Shown here: one piece after another, positions 10,950 through 18,154 of the stretch
Layout of the letters: each line of letters begins with the position of its first letter
How positions within the stretch are numbered: the first letter of the stretch is position 1
Assembly (NCBI RefSeq): GCF_034263275.1
Contig: NZ_CP139559.1
Coordinates: 310,001 to 374,000 of the forward strand
DNA length: 64,000 nucleotides
DNA from: Mucilaginibacter sp. cycad4
GTDB lineage: Bacteria; Bacteroidota; Bacteroidia; Sphingobacteriales; Sphingobacteriaceae
Reading direction: 5' to 3'
Program-made: the position numbers and the translations under genes
The notes under the pieces: generated by a model
The model's input: only the letters and a program-made list of their open reading frames with translations
What the model was told of the DNA's origin: nothing
Database searches by the model: none

Positions 10950-12905
10950 ATGAATTTAAAAAAGTATTTACCTGTTGTAATCGGGGGCTTATTGCTAAGC
11001 AGCAATGTTTTTTCCAAGGTGGTATTACCTGGGGTTTTTAGCGATAACATGGTTTTGCAGCAAAAAACTATGGCTGGCATATGGGGCACGGCTGATGCCG
11101 GTAAAACGGTAACCATTACCTCATCATGGAATAATAAAACTTATACCACCGTTGCCGATGCGGCAGGTAACTGGAAAGTCAAGGTCAAAACCCCATCGTA
11201 TGGTGGGCCTTATAAAGTTACCGTAACCGATGGCAGCGCCCCCATAGTTTTAAATAATGTACTGATAGGCGAGGTATGGGTTTGTTCCGGCCAGTCGAAT
11301 ATGGAGATGCCCGTGGCCGGCTGGGGCCAGGTGAATAATTATAAAGAAGAAATTGCCAACGCCAATTACCCGGAGATCCGTCTGTTACAGGTATCGCAGG
11401 CAACAAACCTTAGCCCGCAAGCCGATATAAAAGTGGCTAATAACGGCTGGATGGTATGCTCGCCTCAAACTATCGGCGAATTTTCGTCGGTGGCTTATTT
11501 CTTTGCCAGGGAGATCAATAAACAGGTTAAAATTCCTATCGGCCTCATCAGTTCAAACTGGGGCGGCACTATGATCGAAGCCTGGAGCGATGAAAATACG
11601 CTAACTAATAATCCTGCTTTTAGCGCACAGATCAAACAACAGCAGGAATCCGCTAAAACAGAAACGCCATCAACCTTTGCGCAAAAATTGGATGCCTGGA
11701 ACAAACTTGCTACCGCTGCCGATAGGGGCTATACCAATAATAACGCGTTCAACCCGGATACTGCCGGCTGGCGGAGCATGCTGCTGCCCCAGTTTTTTGA
11801 AAAAGGTGCTTTAGGTGATTTCGATGGCGTTGTTTGGTTTCGTAAAAAGATTACCATCCCTGCAGCATGGGCAGGGCAGGATGTAAAGATTAGCCTGGGT
11901 AAGATAGATGATAATGAAATAACATTTTTTAACGGTGAAAAGATAGGCGCAACGGATGGTTATACACAGTCGCGCAATTACACTATTCCTGCTGCAAAGA
12001 TAAGGGCAGGGGAGTCGGTGATCACTGTGCGGGTTTTTGACAGCGGTGGTGGTGGCGGCCTGTATGGCGCCGATGAGATGCAATTAGTATCAGCATCAGG
12101 CGAAAAGATCTCCTTAGCCGGTAACTGGGATTATAAAGTAGGTTTTAATATAAAAAGCCTGCCGCCTATGCCTGTTGCCGATAACCCGAACCGTTTGGCT
12201 GTACTGTATAATGCCATGATCAATCCGCTTACTCCAATGGCCATCCGTGGTGTTATCTGGTACCAGGGCGAAGCCAATACAGGCAGGTCGGGCCAGTATA
12301 AAGAATTGTTTGAGGGCATGATAAACGGCTGGCGCACTACCTGGAACGAAGGTAGTTTTCCGTTTTACTTTGTACAATTAGCCAACTGGCAAAAGCGCGA
12401 TGCCGAACCGGTCCCTTCGGGCTGGGCCGAGTTGAGAGAGGCCCAAACTCAAACGCTTGAATTGCCTAACACAGGGATGGCTGTGGCTATTGATCTTGGT
12501 GAAGCCGAAAATATCCACCCAAAAAATAAACAGGAAGTTGGCCGCAGACTGGCATTGGTAGCACTTGATAAAACCTACCATAAAAAACAGTCATATTCCG
12601 GACCTGTGTATAAGTCTCAAAAAATTGATGGCGATAAAATTGAGCTTAGCTTTAATTATACCGATGGCGGTTTAAAAGCGCAGGGCAGCGAAAATCTGCA
12701 GGGTTTTGCCGTTGCCGGCGAGGATATGAAGTTTCATTGGGCAAATGCCGTTATAAAAGACAGTAAGGTTATTGTGAGCAGTCCGGATGTTAAAAGCCCG
12801 GTTGCAGTAAGGTATGCCTGGGCCAACAACCCGGTAAGTACTTTATACAATGGAGTTGGCCTGCCGGCTTCACCTTTCCGTACGGACAACTGGGTAGGGA
12901 GATAA
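10950..12905 (+). CDS. Secreted sialate O-acetylesterase
   Basis: 651 aa with a signal peptide (about residues 1-23, VVIGGLLLSSNVFSK). It matches the sialate O-acetylesterase family of SGNH hydrolases: the serine block GEVWVCSGQSNMEMPV near residue 110, a beta-sandwich insertion in the middle (about 290-390), and GVIWYQGEANTGR near 430. The family removes O-acetyl groups from sialic acids or other sugars so that glycosidases can act. The neighbouring GH20 gene and LacI regulator fit a glycan-utilisation role. A dispersed palindromic repeat follows the stop codon. Confidence 0.9.
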   Translation: MNLKKYLPVVIGGLLLSSNVFSKVVLPGVFSDNMVLQQKTMAGIWGTADAGKTVTITSSWNNKTYTTVADAAGNWKVKVKTPSYGGPYKVTVTDGSAPIVLNNVLIGEVWVCSGQSNMEMPVAGWGQVNNYKEEIANANYPEIRLLQVSQATNLSPQADIKVANNGWMVCSPQTIGEFSSVAYFFAREINKQVKIPIGLISSNWGGTMIEAWSDENTLTNNPAFSAQIKQQQESAKTETPSTFAQKLDAWNKLATAADRGYTNNNAFNPDTAGWRSMLLPQFFEKGALGDFDGVVWFRKKITIPAAWAGQDVKISLGKIDDNEITFFNGEKIGATDGYTQSRNYTIPAAKIRAGESVITVRVFDSGGGGGLYGADEMQLVSASGEKISLAGNWDYKVGFNIKSLPPMPVADNPNRLAVLYNAMINPLTPMAIRGVIWYQGEANTGRSGQYKELFEGMINGWRTTWNEGSFPFYFVQLANWQKRDAEPVPSGWAELREAQTQTLELPNTGMAVAIDLGEAENIHPKNKQEVGRRLALVALDKTYHKKQSYSGPVYKSQKIDGDKIELSFNYTDGGLKAQGSENLQGFAVAGEDMKFHWANAVIKDSKVIVSSPDVKSPVAVRYAWANNPVSTLYNGVGLPASPFRTDNWVGR

Positions 12906-12914
12906 TTAAAATGT

Positions 12915-12998
12915 GCCATTGCGAGAGGTACGAAGCAATCCCAAGCTATGCGGGGCGAACCTGCTCATAGGGATTGCTTCGTACCTTACAGCAATGAC
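12915..12998. repeat. Dispersed palindromic repeat, family A (copy 1)
   Basis: The left arm CCATTGCGAG...GTACGAAGCAATCC and the right arm GGATTGCTTCGTACC...GCAATGAC form a long hairpin with an internal loop. Related copies are at 16904-16988, 20678-20789, 29029-29054 and 58669-58761. It lies between convergent genes and may also act as a transcription stop. Confidence 0.85.
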
Positions 12999-13016
12999 GA
13001 TCTTGTTTTTTATAGC

Positions 13017-13367
13017 CTACAACAACGGCCTCGGATCAAATATCACCCGTATAGAGTTTATCTTACCATCAACCACATGGTACCACCCGCAGCTGAATAT
13101 GGTAGTACGACCCATATCAATATCATAAAAGATACATACATCATCACCATCGCTAAATACGCGTTTGATATCGTATTTCAGCTTCATACGCTGCATATCA
13201 GTAAAGTAGGCTTCGGCACCATCGCGTTGGCCAAGTACACCAATAAATTTCAGGTCGTCGGCAGCACAGCTGCGGGCCGCTTCAAAGTCTTCTTCGTTTA
13301 GCGCTTTTATAAATGACAGTACTACATCGTTAGCACTGCCCAGGGGGGCATTTGCTTCTGTTGCCAT
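13017..13367 (-). CDS. NTF2-like (SnoaL-type) protein
   Basis: 116 aa. The sequence has the SnoaL/NTF2 layout: an N-terminal helix (NDVVLSFIKALNEEDFEAARSCAADD, given here in outline only as residues ~12-37), a G-x-x-G-A-E-A-Y-F segment, and alternating beta strands ending in KINSIRVIFDP. Such proteins form a cone-shaped pocket and may be enzymes or ligand binders; no catalytic residue can be assigned. It is divergent from the YCII-like gene. Confidence 0.75.
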   Translation of the reverse strand: MATEANAPLGSANDVVLSFIKALNEEDFEAARSCAADDLKFIGVLGQRDGAEAYFTDMQRMKLKYDIKRVFSDGDDVCIFYDIDMGRTTIFSCGWYHVVDGKINSIRVIFDPRPLL

Positions 13368-13462
13368 AGTTATTATTGTTTTTAGGTATACAATGTTGCT
13401 ATGTAACTATCAATAATTATTCCTTTAAACATCCTTCAGTAATAATTCTTAAATTTATTAGG

Positions 13463-13753
13463 ATGAAAAAGCACTTCGTAATAAAACTGACTGGTAACCG
13501 CCCAACGTTTCCAAATGATATGACCGATGATGAGCGCATAATCATGCAGGCACATTCTGAGTATCTGAAAGGAAAAATGAACGAAGGGCTGGTGCTTATC
13601 TTTGGCCCGGTTTTCGACCCCAAGGGTGTTTATGGCCTCGGTATCCTGGCTGTTGATGATGAAGCACAGGTAAAGGAAATTATCGCTAATGATCCGGCCA
13701 ATGTTTTAGGTACTTATGAGGTGGCGTTGATGATGGCTTTGATGCCTGCTTAG
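13463..13753 (+). CDS. YCII-related protein
   Basis: 96 aa from ATG 13463. An in-frame start at 13376 would add 29 residues that do not look like protein and would run through the promoter region, so it was not used. The sequence (MKKHFVIKLTGNRPTF, then MQAHSEYLKGKMNEG and VYGLGILAVDDE) has the ferredoxin-like YCII fold with the conserved His of H-x-x-Y-L. Function is unknown beyond a weak link to chlorohydrolase-like or regulatory roles. A hairpin terminator follows. Confidence 0.85.
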   Translation: MKKHFVIKLTGNRPTFPNDMTDDERIIMQAHSEYLKGKMNEGLVLIFGPVFDPKGVYGLGILAVDDEAQVKEIIANDPANVLGTYEVALMMALMPA

Positions 13754-13768
13754 GCTAAATTAACAACA

Positions 13769-13796
13769 AAGCCGCCCGGTATTACACAGGCGGCTT
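13769..13796 (+). terminator. Hairpin terminator after the YCII gene
   Basis: AAGCCGCC (13769-13776) pairs with GGCGGCTT (13789-13796), an 8-bp stem with a 12-nt loop. It lies between the convergent YCII-like and AhpD-like genes. There is little T-run on either side, so termination strength is uncertain. Confidence 0.6.
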
Positions 13797-13826
13797 CATA
13801 TTAAAACAATCGAGAAATTAAAAGAT

Positions 13827-14264
13827 TCAATTAAGCGGTGGCTGAAGTTCGGTAGTTACACCAATACGGTTCCAGGCGTTGATGGTGATAATTGCCATGA
13901 TTACCTGGGCCAGGTAAAGTTCATCAAATACTTCGGCTGCTTTTTTATAAGTCTGGTCAGATACCCGGCCGGTTATCAGGGTTACTTCTTCGGTAAGGGC
14001 CAGGATAGCACGCTCCTGCTCATCAAAGAAAGGGGCCTCACGCCAAACGCTGATGTTGTAAATGCGGCGTTCGGTTTCGCCGGCTTTGCGGGCATCTGTA
14101 GTGTGCATATCCACGCAAAAGGCACAACCATTAATTTGTGAAGCGCGGATCTTGATGAGGTCTTTATGGCGGGTGGTTAAACCTGTACTTTCTATATATT
14201 TTTCAAGGGCTATCAGGGCTCTGTATCCAGCCGGTTCGGCAGTGTTCATTTTTAATCGGTTCAT
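13827..14264 (-). CDS. Carboxymuconolactone decarboxylase/AhpD-like protein
   Basis: 145 aa. The helical CMD fold is marked by INGCAFCVDMHTTDARK near residues 49-65, with the C-x2-C-x3-H arrangement of AhpD-type peroxidase-linked disulfide reductases. Proteins of this type reduce peroxides or thiols, or serve as antioxidant partners. The gene lies just ahead of a Crp/Fnr regulator on the same strand, 72 bp apart; Crp/Fnr proteins next to AhpD-like genes often respond to stress, but the link here is inferred. Confidence 0.85.
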   Translation of the reverse strand: MNRLKMNTAEPAGYRALIALEKYIESTGLTTRHKDLIKIRASQINGCAFCVDMHTTDARKAGETERRIYNISVWREAPFFDEQERAILALTEEVTLITGRVSDQTYKKAAEVFDELYLAQVIMAIITINAWNRIGVTTELQPPLN

Positions 14265-14335
14265 GTTTTTATCTTTTTGTTAATACAAAGTTGAGGATAA
14301 ACAGGCCCTCAAAAAATGAACTGAGTTTAAGAAAA

Positions 14336-14908
14336 TCAGATTTTTTTAGCCCGGAGCCTGCTCAGGAACTGCGGGGTGAAACCTAAATATGATGCCAGCA
14401 TATATTGCGGTACCCGCTGCACAAAGGCCGGGAAAAGACTGGTGAAGTGCCGGTAACGTTCCTCATCATTCTGGTTAAAAATATAACCGATGCGCCGTTG
14501 CGATGCAATAAAGGCTTTTTGCATCATAACGCGGAAATAGCTCTCCATTTGCGGCACAGTTTCAAACAACGCTACGCGGTTTTTTTCGGTGAGCAACAGC
14601 AGTTCTGAAGCCTCAATGGTTTGGATATAGGTAGTGGCCGGTTGGTGATTAAGCAAACTGTCCTGATCGGCTATCCACCAGGTTTCCAGGCCAAACTGGA
14701 TAATTTGCTCGTTAAGCTTGTTGTTAACAAAATACTGCCTCACCAGGCCTTTGGTTACAAAATAGTTACCGGCACAAAGTTTGCCTGGTTCTAAAATGAA
14801 CTCTTTCTTTTTAAATTTCTTTAATTCAAAATGTTGGCATATGTTTTCCTCATCAGTCGCAGATAGCTGAACATAGCGTTTAATGTGGTTGATGAGGTCG
14901 GGATACAT
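14336..14908 (-). CDS. Crp/Fnr-family transcriptional regulator
   Basis: 190 aa from ATG 14908 (MYPDLINHIKRYV); an upstream start at 14935 would add nine residues. Residues about 25-120 form the cyclic-nucleotide-binding-like barrel (FILEPGKLCAGNYFVTKGLV), followed by a linking helix and a C-terminal helix-turn-helix (YMLASYLGFTPQFLSRLR). The C-terminus is short, as in many Bacteroidota Crp relatives. It probably regulates the downstream AhpD-like gene on the same strand. The effector is unknown. Confidence 0.85.
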   Translation of the reverse strand: MYPDLINHIKRYVQLSATDEENICQHFELKKFKKKEFILEPGKLCAGNYFVTKGLVRQYFVNNKLNEQIIQFGLETWWIADQDSLLNHQPATTYIQTIEASELLLLTEKNRVALFETVPQMESYFRVMMQKAFIASQRRIGYIFNQNDEERYRHFTSLFPAFVQRVPQYMLASYLGFTPQFLSRLRAKKI

Positions 14909-14950
14909 ATGTTTGGCATAATTTAGTCGGCACAAATTTCTCGAATTGGA

Positions 14951-14995
14951 TCGAATTACACGAATCTTAAATTAATGCAAATTCGTCTAATTCGA
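14951..14995. repeat. Inverted repeat in the spacer upstream of the Crp/Fnr gene
   Basis: TCGAATTACACGAAT (14951-14965) and ATTCGTCTAATTCGA (14981-14995) pair over 15 positions with one mismatch and a 15-nt loop. The wording (TCGAATT, ATTCG) is also repeated just outside. It looks like a dispersed intergenic repeat rather than an operator. The rest of 14996-15181 shows no gene. Confidence 0.6.
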
Positions 14996-15181
14996 TTAAT
15001 TCTAGGGGAGTTGCGAAGCATTCGTATAGAAATTTTTCAATATGAGATTTAGTAAAGCAGGTCGGATTATTTTAAACGCCATTTCGCTGACTGGTCATAA
15101 AATACCCTGATAATGTCATTTTTGCCCCTCTTCGCCCCGGTATATAAGGGCTAACTTTATTCTAAACAAAATCAAACTATC

Positions 15182-15538
15182 ATGACAACTAAAGAAATTG
15201 TACAGCAGGTTATCAACGCTTTTGATAATAATGACGTTGAAAAAATATTAAGCCTTTTTGCCGATGACGTAAAATGGATTATGAAAGGTTCGTCCATCAC
15301 TGTTATGAACGGGAAGAATGAAGTTGATCAATTTTTAGGCGGAATGGAAGACGTGAAAATGGTTTCATCAACCAAGGATCATATTCTTGTGGACGGCAAT
15401 ACCGCTGCTGTTGACGGGCTTGTTCAGTGCAAAGGCAAAAACGGTGAAGATATGGCCATGTATTATGCCGATTTTTATGAGCTGGAAAATGATAAGGTGA
15501 AAAGCGTTACATCCTATATCGTTGATAAAAAGGAATAA
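15182..15538 (+). CDS. SnoaL/NTF2-like protein
   Basis: 118 aa. The layout is that of a SnoaL-like ketosteroid-isomerase-fold protein: TKEIVQQVINAFDNNDVEKI helix, LFADDVKW strand, then a curved sheet ending with VKSVTSYIV. No signal peptide. Similar fold to the 13017-13367 protein, but the sequences are clearly different. Ligand and reaction are unknown. Confidence 0.8.
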   Translation: MTTKEIVQQVINAFDNNDVEKILSLFADDVKWIMKGSSITVMNGKNEVDQFLGGMEDVKMVSSTKDHILVDGNTAAVDGLVQCKGKNGEDMAMYYADFYELENDKVKSVTSYIVDKKE

Positions 15539-15591
15539 ATTTTGAGGCGAAAGGGAAAAGGTTAAAGGCGAAAGGTTTTGACCGTTGCTAC

Positions 15592-15879
15592 CTAAACTTC
15601 TTCCAACGTCAAAAGGTTATCAATGCCGGTCCTGTCGGTTAGTGATTGCAGATGTTTTTTGCCTCCGTTTTCGGGTTTTACAACAGTAAGATAGGTTTTG
15701 CCCCGCTCGGTGCTTACATAAAAGGCCTGGCTGTTGGCTTCGATACGCGCTATGGCTTCGGCAACGGAGATCACTACCCTTGGCCGGTCTAACGATTCGT
15801 AATAACCGATGTGGGTTATCTGCTCTTGTGTACTTGAGGCTTTGGGTTTATCAATACAGTTTACCTGGTAGCTTGCCAT
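15592..15879 (-). CDS. DUF3892 protein
   Basis: 95 aa. It resembles the small DUF3892 family: an N-terminal strand (YQVNCIDKP), an I-T-H-I-G segment, S-V-A-E-A-I-A-R-I-E, and a Y-V-x-x-x-x-G-K-x-Y-L-x-V turn. Members are thought to be small metal- or DNA-associated proteins, but no function is known. It is convergent with the SnoaL-like gene, across a spacer with degenerate GGCGAAAGG repeats (about 15543-15577). Confidence 0.75.
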   Translation of the reverse strand: MASYQVNCIDKPKASSTQEQITHIGYYESLDRPRVVISVAEAIARIEANSQAFYVSTERGKTYLTVVKPENGGKKHLQSLTDRTGIDNLLTLEEV

Positions 15880-16031
15880 AAAATATCAATGTGGTATTTG
15901 TAAAGATATGGTTTATTAGATAAGATTACCGAAGCTAATAAATATCGGCCTGTTGAATTTGTTTCGTCACCCCGCTTGCTAAGTGTATGCAAGCATGGTG
16001 ACGATCTGTCCTGTGGGACCCTGAAACAGGT

Positions 16032-16362
16032 TACCCATGACATAATTAAAAAGGGGTGTCATGTTGAGTGTTTAAATCCCGCGGGCTCTGAAGGAGATAT
16101 GACATTTCTCCGCCCGTCATCCTGAATTTATTTCAGGATCCCACGGGATAGGTAGGCGATCTGCTTAGCACGCGGCTTAGCAAGTGGGGTGCTGAAACAA
16201 GTTCAGCATGACCGTCTTTTTAATTATGTCATGGGTAGCCAGTCGAAGCATGGTGGGCAGGGCCTCTGGACGCGGCCCTTCAACAGGCACAGGGTAACAG
16301 GCCGTCTTTGCTTAATCATTTCACCTTTAGAGGCCGGGGGATTTAAACACTCAGGATGACGG
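16032..16362. repeat. Composite palindromic repeat, family B (long copy)
   Basis: The 21-bp perfect inverted arms at 16032-16052 and 16217-16237 (core ACCCATGACATAATTAAAAA) enclose three hairpins: GTCATGTTGAGTG..., ATCCTGAA-tttatt-TTCAGGAT (16119-16139), and GCTGAA-acaag-TTCAGC near 16194. The right part ends with GGGATTTAAACACTCAGGATGAC, the reverse partner of the GTCATGTTGAGTGTTTAAATCCC-like stretch near 16060-16080 (sequence shown in parts). Partial copies are at 30079-30172 and 43309-43410. The spacer 15880-16031 holds no gene. Confidence 0.75.
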
Positions 16363-16367
16363 CTTCC

Positions 16368-16396
16368 TTTGTTTTATTTTAAAACCCTTACTTTTG
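16368..16396 (+). promoter_or_regulatory. Promoter of the DUF4268 gene
   Basis: TTTG (16368-16371) and TACTTTTG (16389-16396) give a good TTTG-N17-TAnnTTTG match. The start codon at 16419 lies 22 bases downstream, leaving a short 5' leader. Confidence 0.65.
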
Positions 16397-16418
16397 TCCC
16401 CCATCAATCTTCACAAAT

Positions 16419-16880
16419 TTGTACTCAAAAGAACAAACAACTCAATTAAAACAAGCTTTCTGGACGGCATTTGGGCAATACCTCAAACCCCAGCTTTCGG
16501 CTGATGGCCTGCGTACTAACTGGGTGAATTATAAAACCGGAATTAAGCACCTGTACTTTAAAATGGAGGCGGATAAAAGATCGGCTTTTATTGCTATTGA
16601 AATGAGCCATCCTGATGCAGACATTCAACAATTGATGTTTGATCAGTTTATTGAATTAAAAAACGTGCTGCAATCTGAGCTTAATGAGGAATGGGAATGG
16701 CAGCTGCATACAACCGATGAGTACAACAAAACCGTAACCCGCATTATTAAAACCCTGCCCGGCGTAAGTGTATTTAAGCAGGAAGACTGGCCGGCATTAA
16801 TCTCCTTTTTTAAACCCCGGATCATTGCGCTCGATGAGTTTTGGAGTGTTGCGCAATATAGCTTTGATTTGTTCAGGTAG
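16419..16880 (+). CDS. DUF4268 protein with a TTG start
   Basis: 153 aa. It matches the DUF4268 layout: YSKEQTTQLKQAFWTAFGQY at the N-terminus, GIKHLYFKMEADKRSAFIAIEM, and a C-terminal RIIALDEFWSVAQYSF. The family is a small domain seen alone and in larger nuclease-related proteins; its role is unknown. No ATG precedes the conserved N-terminus; TTG at 16419 lies exactly where family members begin, and a good promoter sits just upstream. Confidence 0.8.
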   Translation: MYSKEQTTQLKQAFWTAFGQYLKPQLSADGLRTNWVNYKTGIKHLYFKMEADKRSAFIAIEMSHPDADIQQLMFDQFIELKNVLQSELNEEWEWQLHTTDEYNKTVTRIIKTLPGVSVFKQEDWPALISFFKPRIIALDEFWSVAQYSFDLFR

Positions 16881-16903
16881 AATAGGGTTGCATTAAAAAA
16901 AAT

Positions 16904-16988
16904 GCGTCGTTGCGAGGTACGAAGCAATCGCGAACTATACAGAGCTGCTCTGCAACTGGGGGTTGCTTCGTATCTTGCAATAACTGCG
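16904..16988. repeat. Dispersed palindromic repeat, family A (copy 2)
   Basis: GCGTCGTTGCGAGGTACGAA and the opposed GGTTGCTTCGTATCTTGCAA share the family A core, with arms more degraded than in copy 5. It lies between the DUF4268 gene and the convergent response regulator. Confidence 0.8.
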
Positions 16989-17021
16989 TAGAGATGTTAC
17001 AGACTTACAATGATGATTCCT

Positions 17022-17411
17022 TTACACCATATGCGCTACATCATCGCCCGCCGTTAAAAAGCAGTGGTTAACCGTGTCGATAACATCACTCAAATTAAAA
17101 GGCTTGGCAATAAAAGCATCCGAGCCATAGTTGCCTAATGATTCCAGCACACGCGGGTAGGCCGATACCATCACCACCGGGATGTGCGCCGTCGCCGGGG
17201 TGGTTTTTAGCATGTGGCATAGTTCGCCACCGTTTATACCGAACAAAATGTAATCCAAAATTACAAGGTCGGCGTTCGCTGATAGGGCCGCCTTGCATAT
17301 GTCATCAGTATAGTTCAGTACCTCAACTTCATAATGCTCCATTTCCAGAGCTTCTTTCATCACTTCCAAAATATCCTCGCTATCATCAAGGATCAATATC
17401 TTTTTTGACAT
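17022..17411 (-). CDS. Stand-alone response-regulator receiver protein
   Basis: 129 aa, a single REC domain. Asp9 and Asp10 form the acidic pocket, Asp53 in LVILDY is the phosphoacceptor, Ser83 and Lys103 (AKPF) complete the set. No output domain follows. Such CheY-like proteins relay phosphate or act by protein contact. No histidine kinase gene is nearby, so its partner is elsewhere. Confidence 0.9.
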   Translation of the reverse strand: MSKKILILDDSEDILEVMKEALEMEHYEVEVLNYTDDICKAALSANADLVILDYILFGINGGELCHMLKTTPATAHIPVVMVSAYPRVLESLGNYGSDAFIAKPFNLSDVIDTVNHCFLTAGDDVAHMV

Positions 17412-17524
17412 AATTAATAATTGGTAAAGAAGATAACGCGGGGAGCGTTTCTTTTGTTTTCAAAGTTAAATCCAATTATTGTAACAATCAAGTAACAACC
17501 TGTAGCTCTTAAATATATATTATT

Positions 17525-18127
17525 TTACCGCTTTAATTCGTCAACCAGTTTATTTACTGTTTTTAAAACCGTATCTAAATTAGCGGGTGTATCGGTTACT
17601 TTGGCAATCATAATACCGCCTTCAATTAGTGCTATCATTGATAAAGCTACCTCGGTTGTATCAATGCCCGGTTTAAACTCGCCGGCTTCAATACCTTCAG
17701 TTACCAGGGTTTCTATCCGTGTTTTCCATCGCACAACAGCCCTGGCCGCCTTATCTTTTAAAAGCGGGTTGGTGTCATCGGCATCAACCGCTGTATTGAG
17801 TATCGGGCAGCCCCCCGCAGGGAAATCGCCCCGCGAAAAACTATGATAAACCTGCGCATAAACCAGTAGCTTATCATGGTAGGTTTTGGCTTTTTGAATC
17901 CGCTCCTGCACCTGGTTACGCACCTTGGCCGAGTTGTAATCAAAAACTTCGGCAGCTACTTCTTCCTTGTTTTTAAAGTTGCCGTAAATACTGCCCTTGG
18001 TAAGGCCTGTAGCCCCGGTAAGGTCAGACAGGGAAGTGCCCGCGTAGCCCTTTTTATTAAATATAGCTGCAGTACGTTCAATAATGAACTGGCGTGTGCG
18101 CTCGGCTTTTGACAATTCGTTTTCCAT
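17525..18127 (-). CDS. TetR/AcrR-family repressor
   Basis: 200 aa. The N-terminal helix-turn-helix (IIERTAAIFNKKGYAGTSLS, then LTGATGLTKGSIYGNFKNKE) is typical of TetR; the C-terminal helices form the ligand pocket. The gene follows an efflux pump on the same strand, 27 bp after it. A palindrome ATACCAACTGGTAT directly upstream (18137-18150) overlaps its own -7 box TATATTTG, and matching palindromes precede the pump and the SDR gene, so it probably represses all three and is released by a small lipophilic ligand. The ligand is unknown. Confidence 0.93.
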   Translation of the reverse strand: MENELSKAERTRQFIIERTAAIFNKKGYAGTSLSDLTGATGLTKGSIYGNFKNKEEVAAEVFDYNSAKVRNQVQERIQKAKTYHDKLLVYAQVYHSFSRGDFPAGGCPILNTAVDADDTNPLLKDKAARAVVRWKTRIETLVTEGIEAGEFKPGIDTTEVALSMIALIEGGIMIAKVTDTPANLDTVLKTVNKLVDELKR

Positions 18128-18136
18128 AATACAAAT

Positions 18137-18150
18137 ATACCAACTGGTAT
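18137..18150 (-). promoter_or_regulatory. TetR operator 1 (autoregulatory)
   Basis: ATACC-AACT-GGTAT, 10 bp upstream of the tetR start codon and between it and the pump stop codon. On the minus strand the site overlaps TATATTTG, an exact TAnnTTTG box, so binding would block RNA polymerase. Confidence 0.7.
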
Positions 18151-18154
18151 TTAA

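Noticed and set aside
12913..13301. Overlapping + strand frames in the 12.9-13.3 kb region
   Set aside because: They run through the family A repeat and the NTF2-like gene on the opposite strand, with no plausible protein.
13376..13462. 29-codon upstream extension of the YCII-like gene
   Set aside because: It has no protein-like pattern, and MKKHFVIKL at 13463 is the usual beginning of the family.
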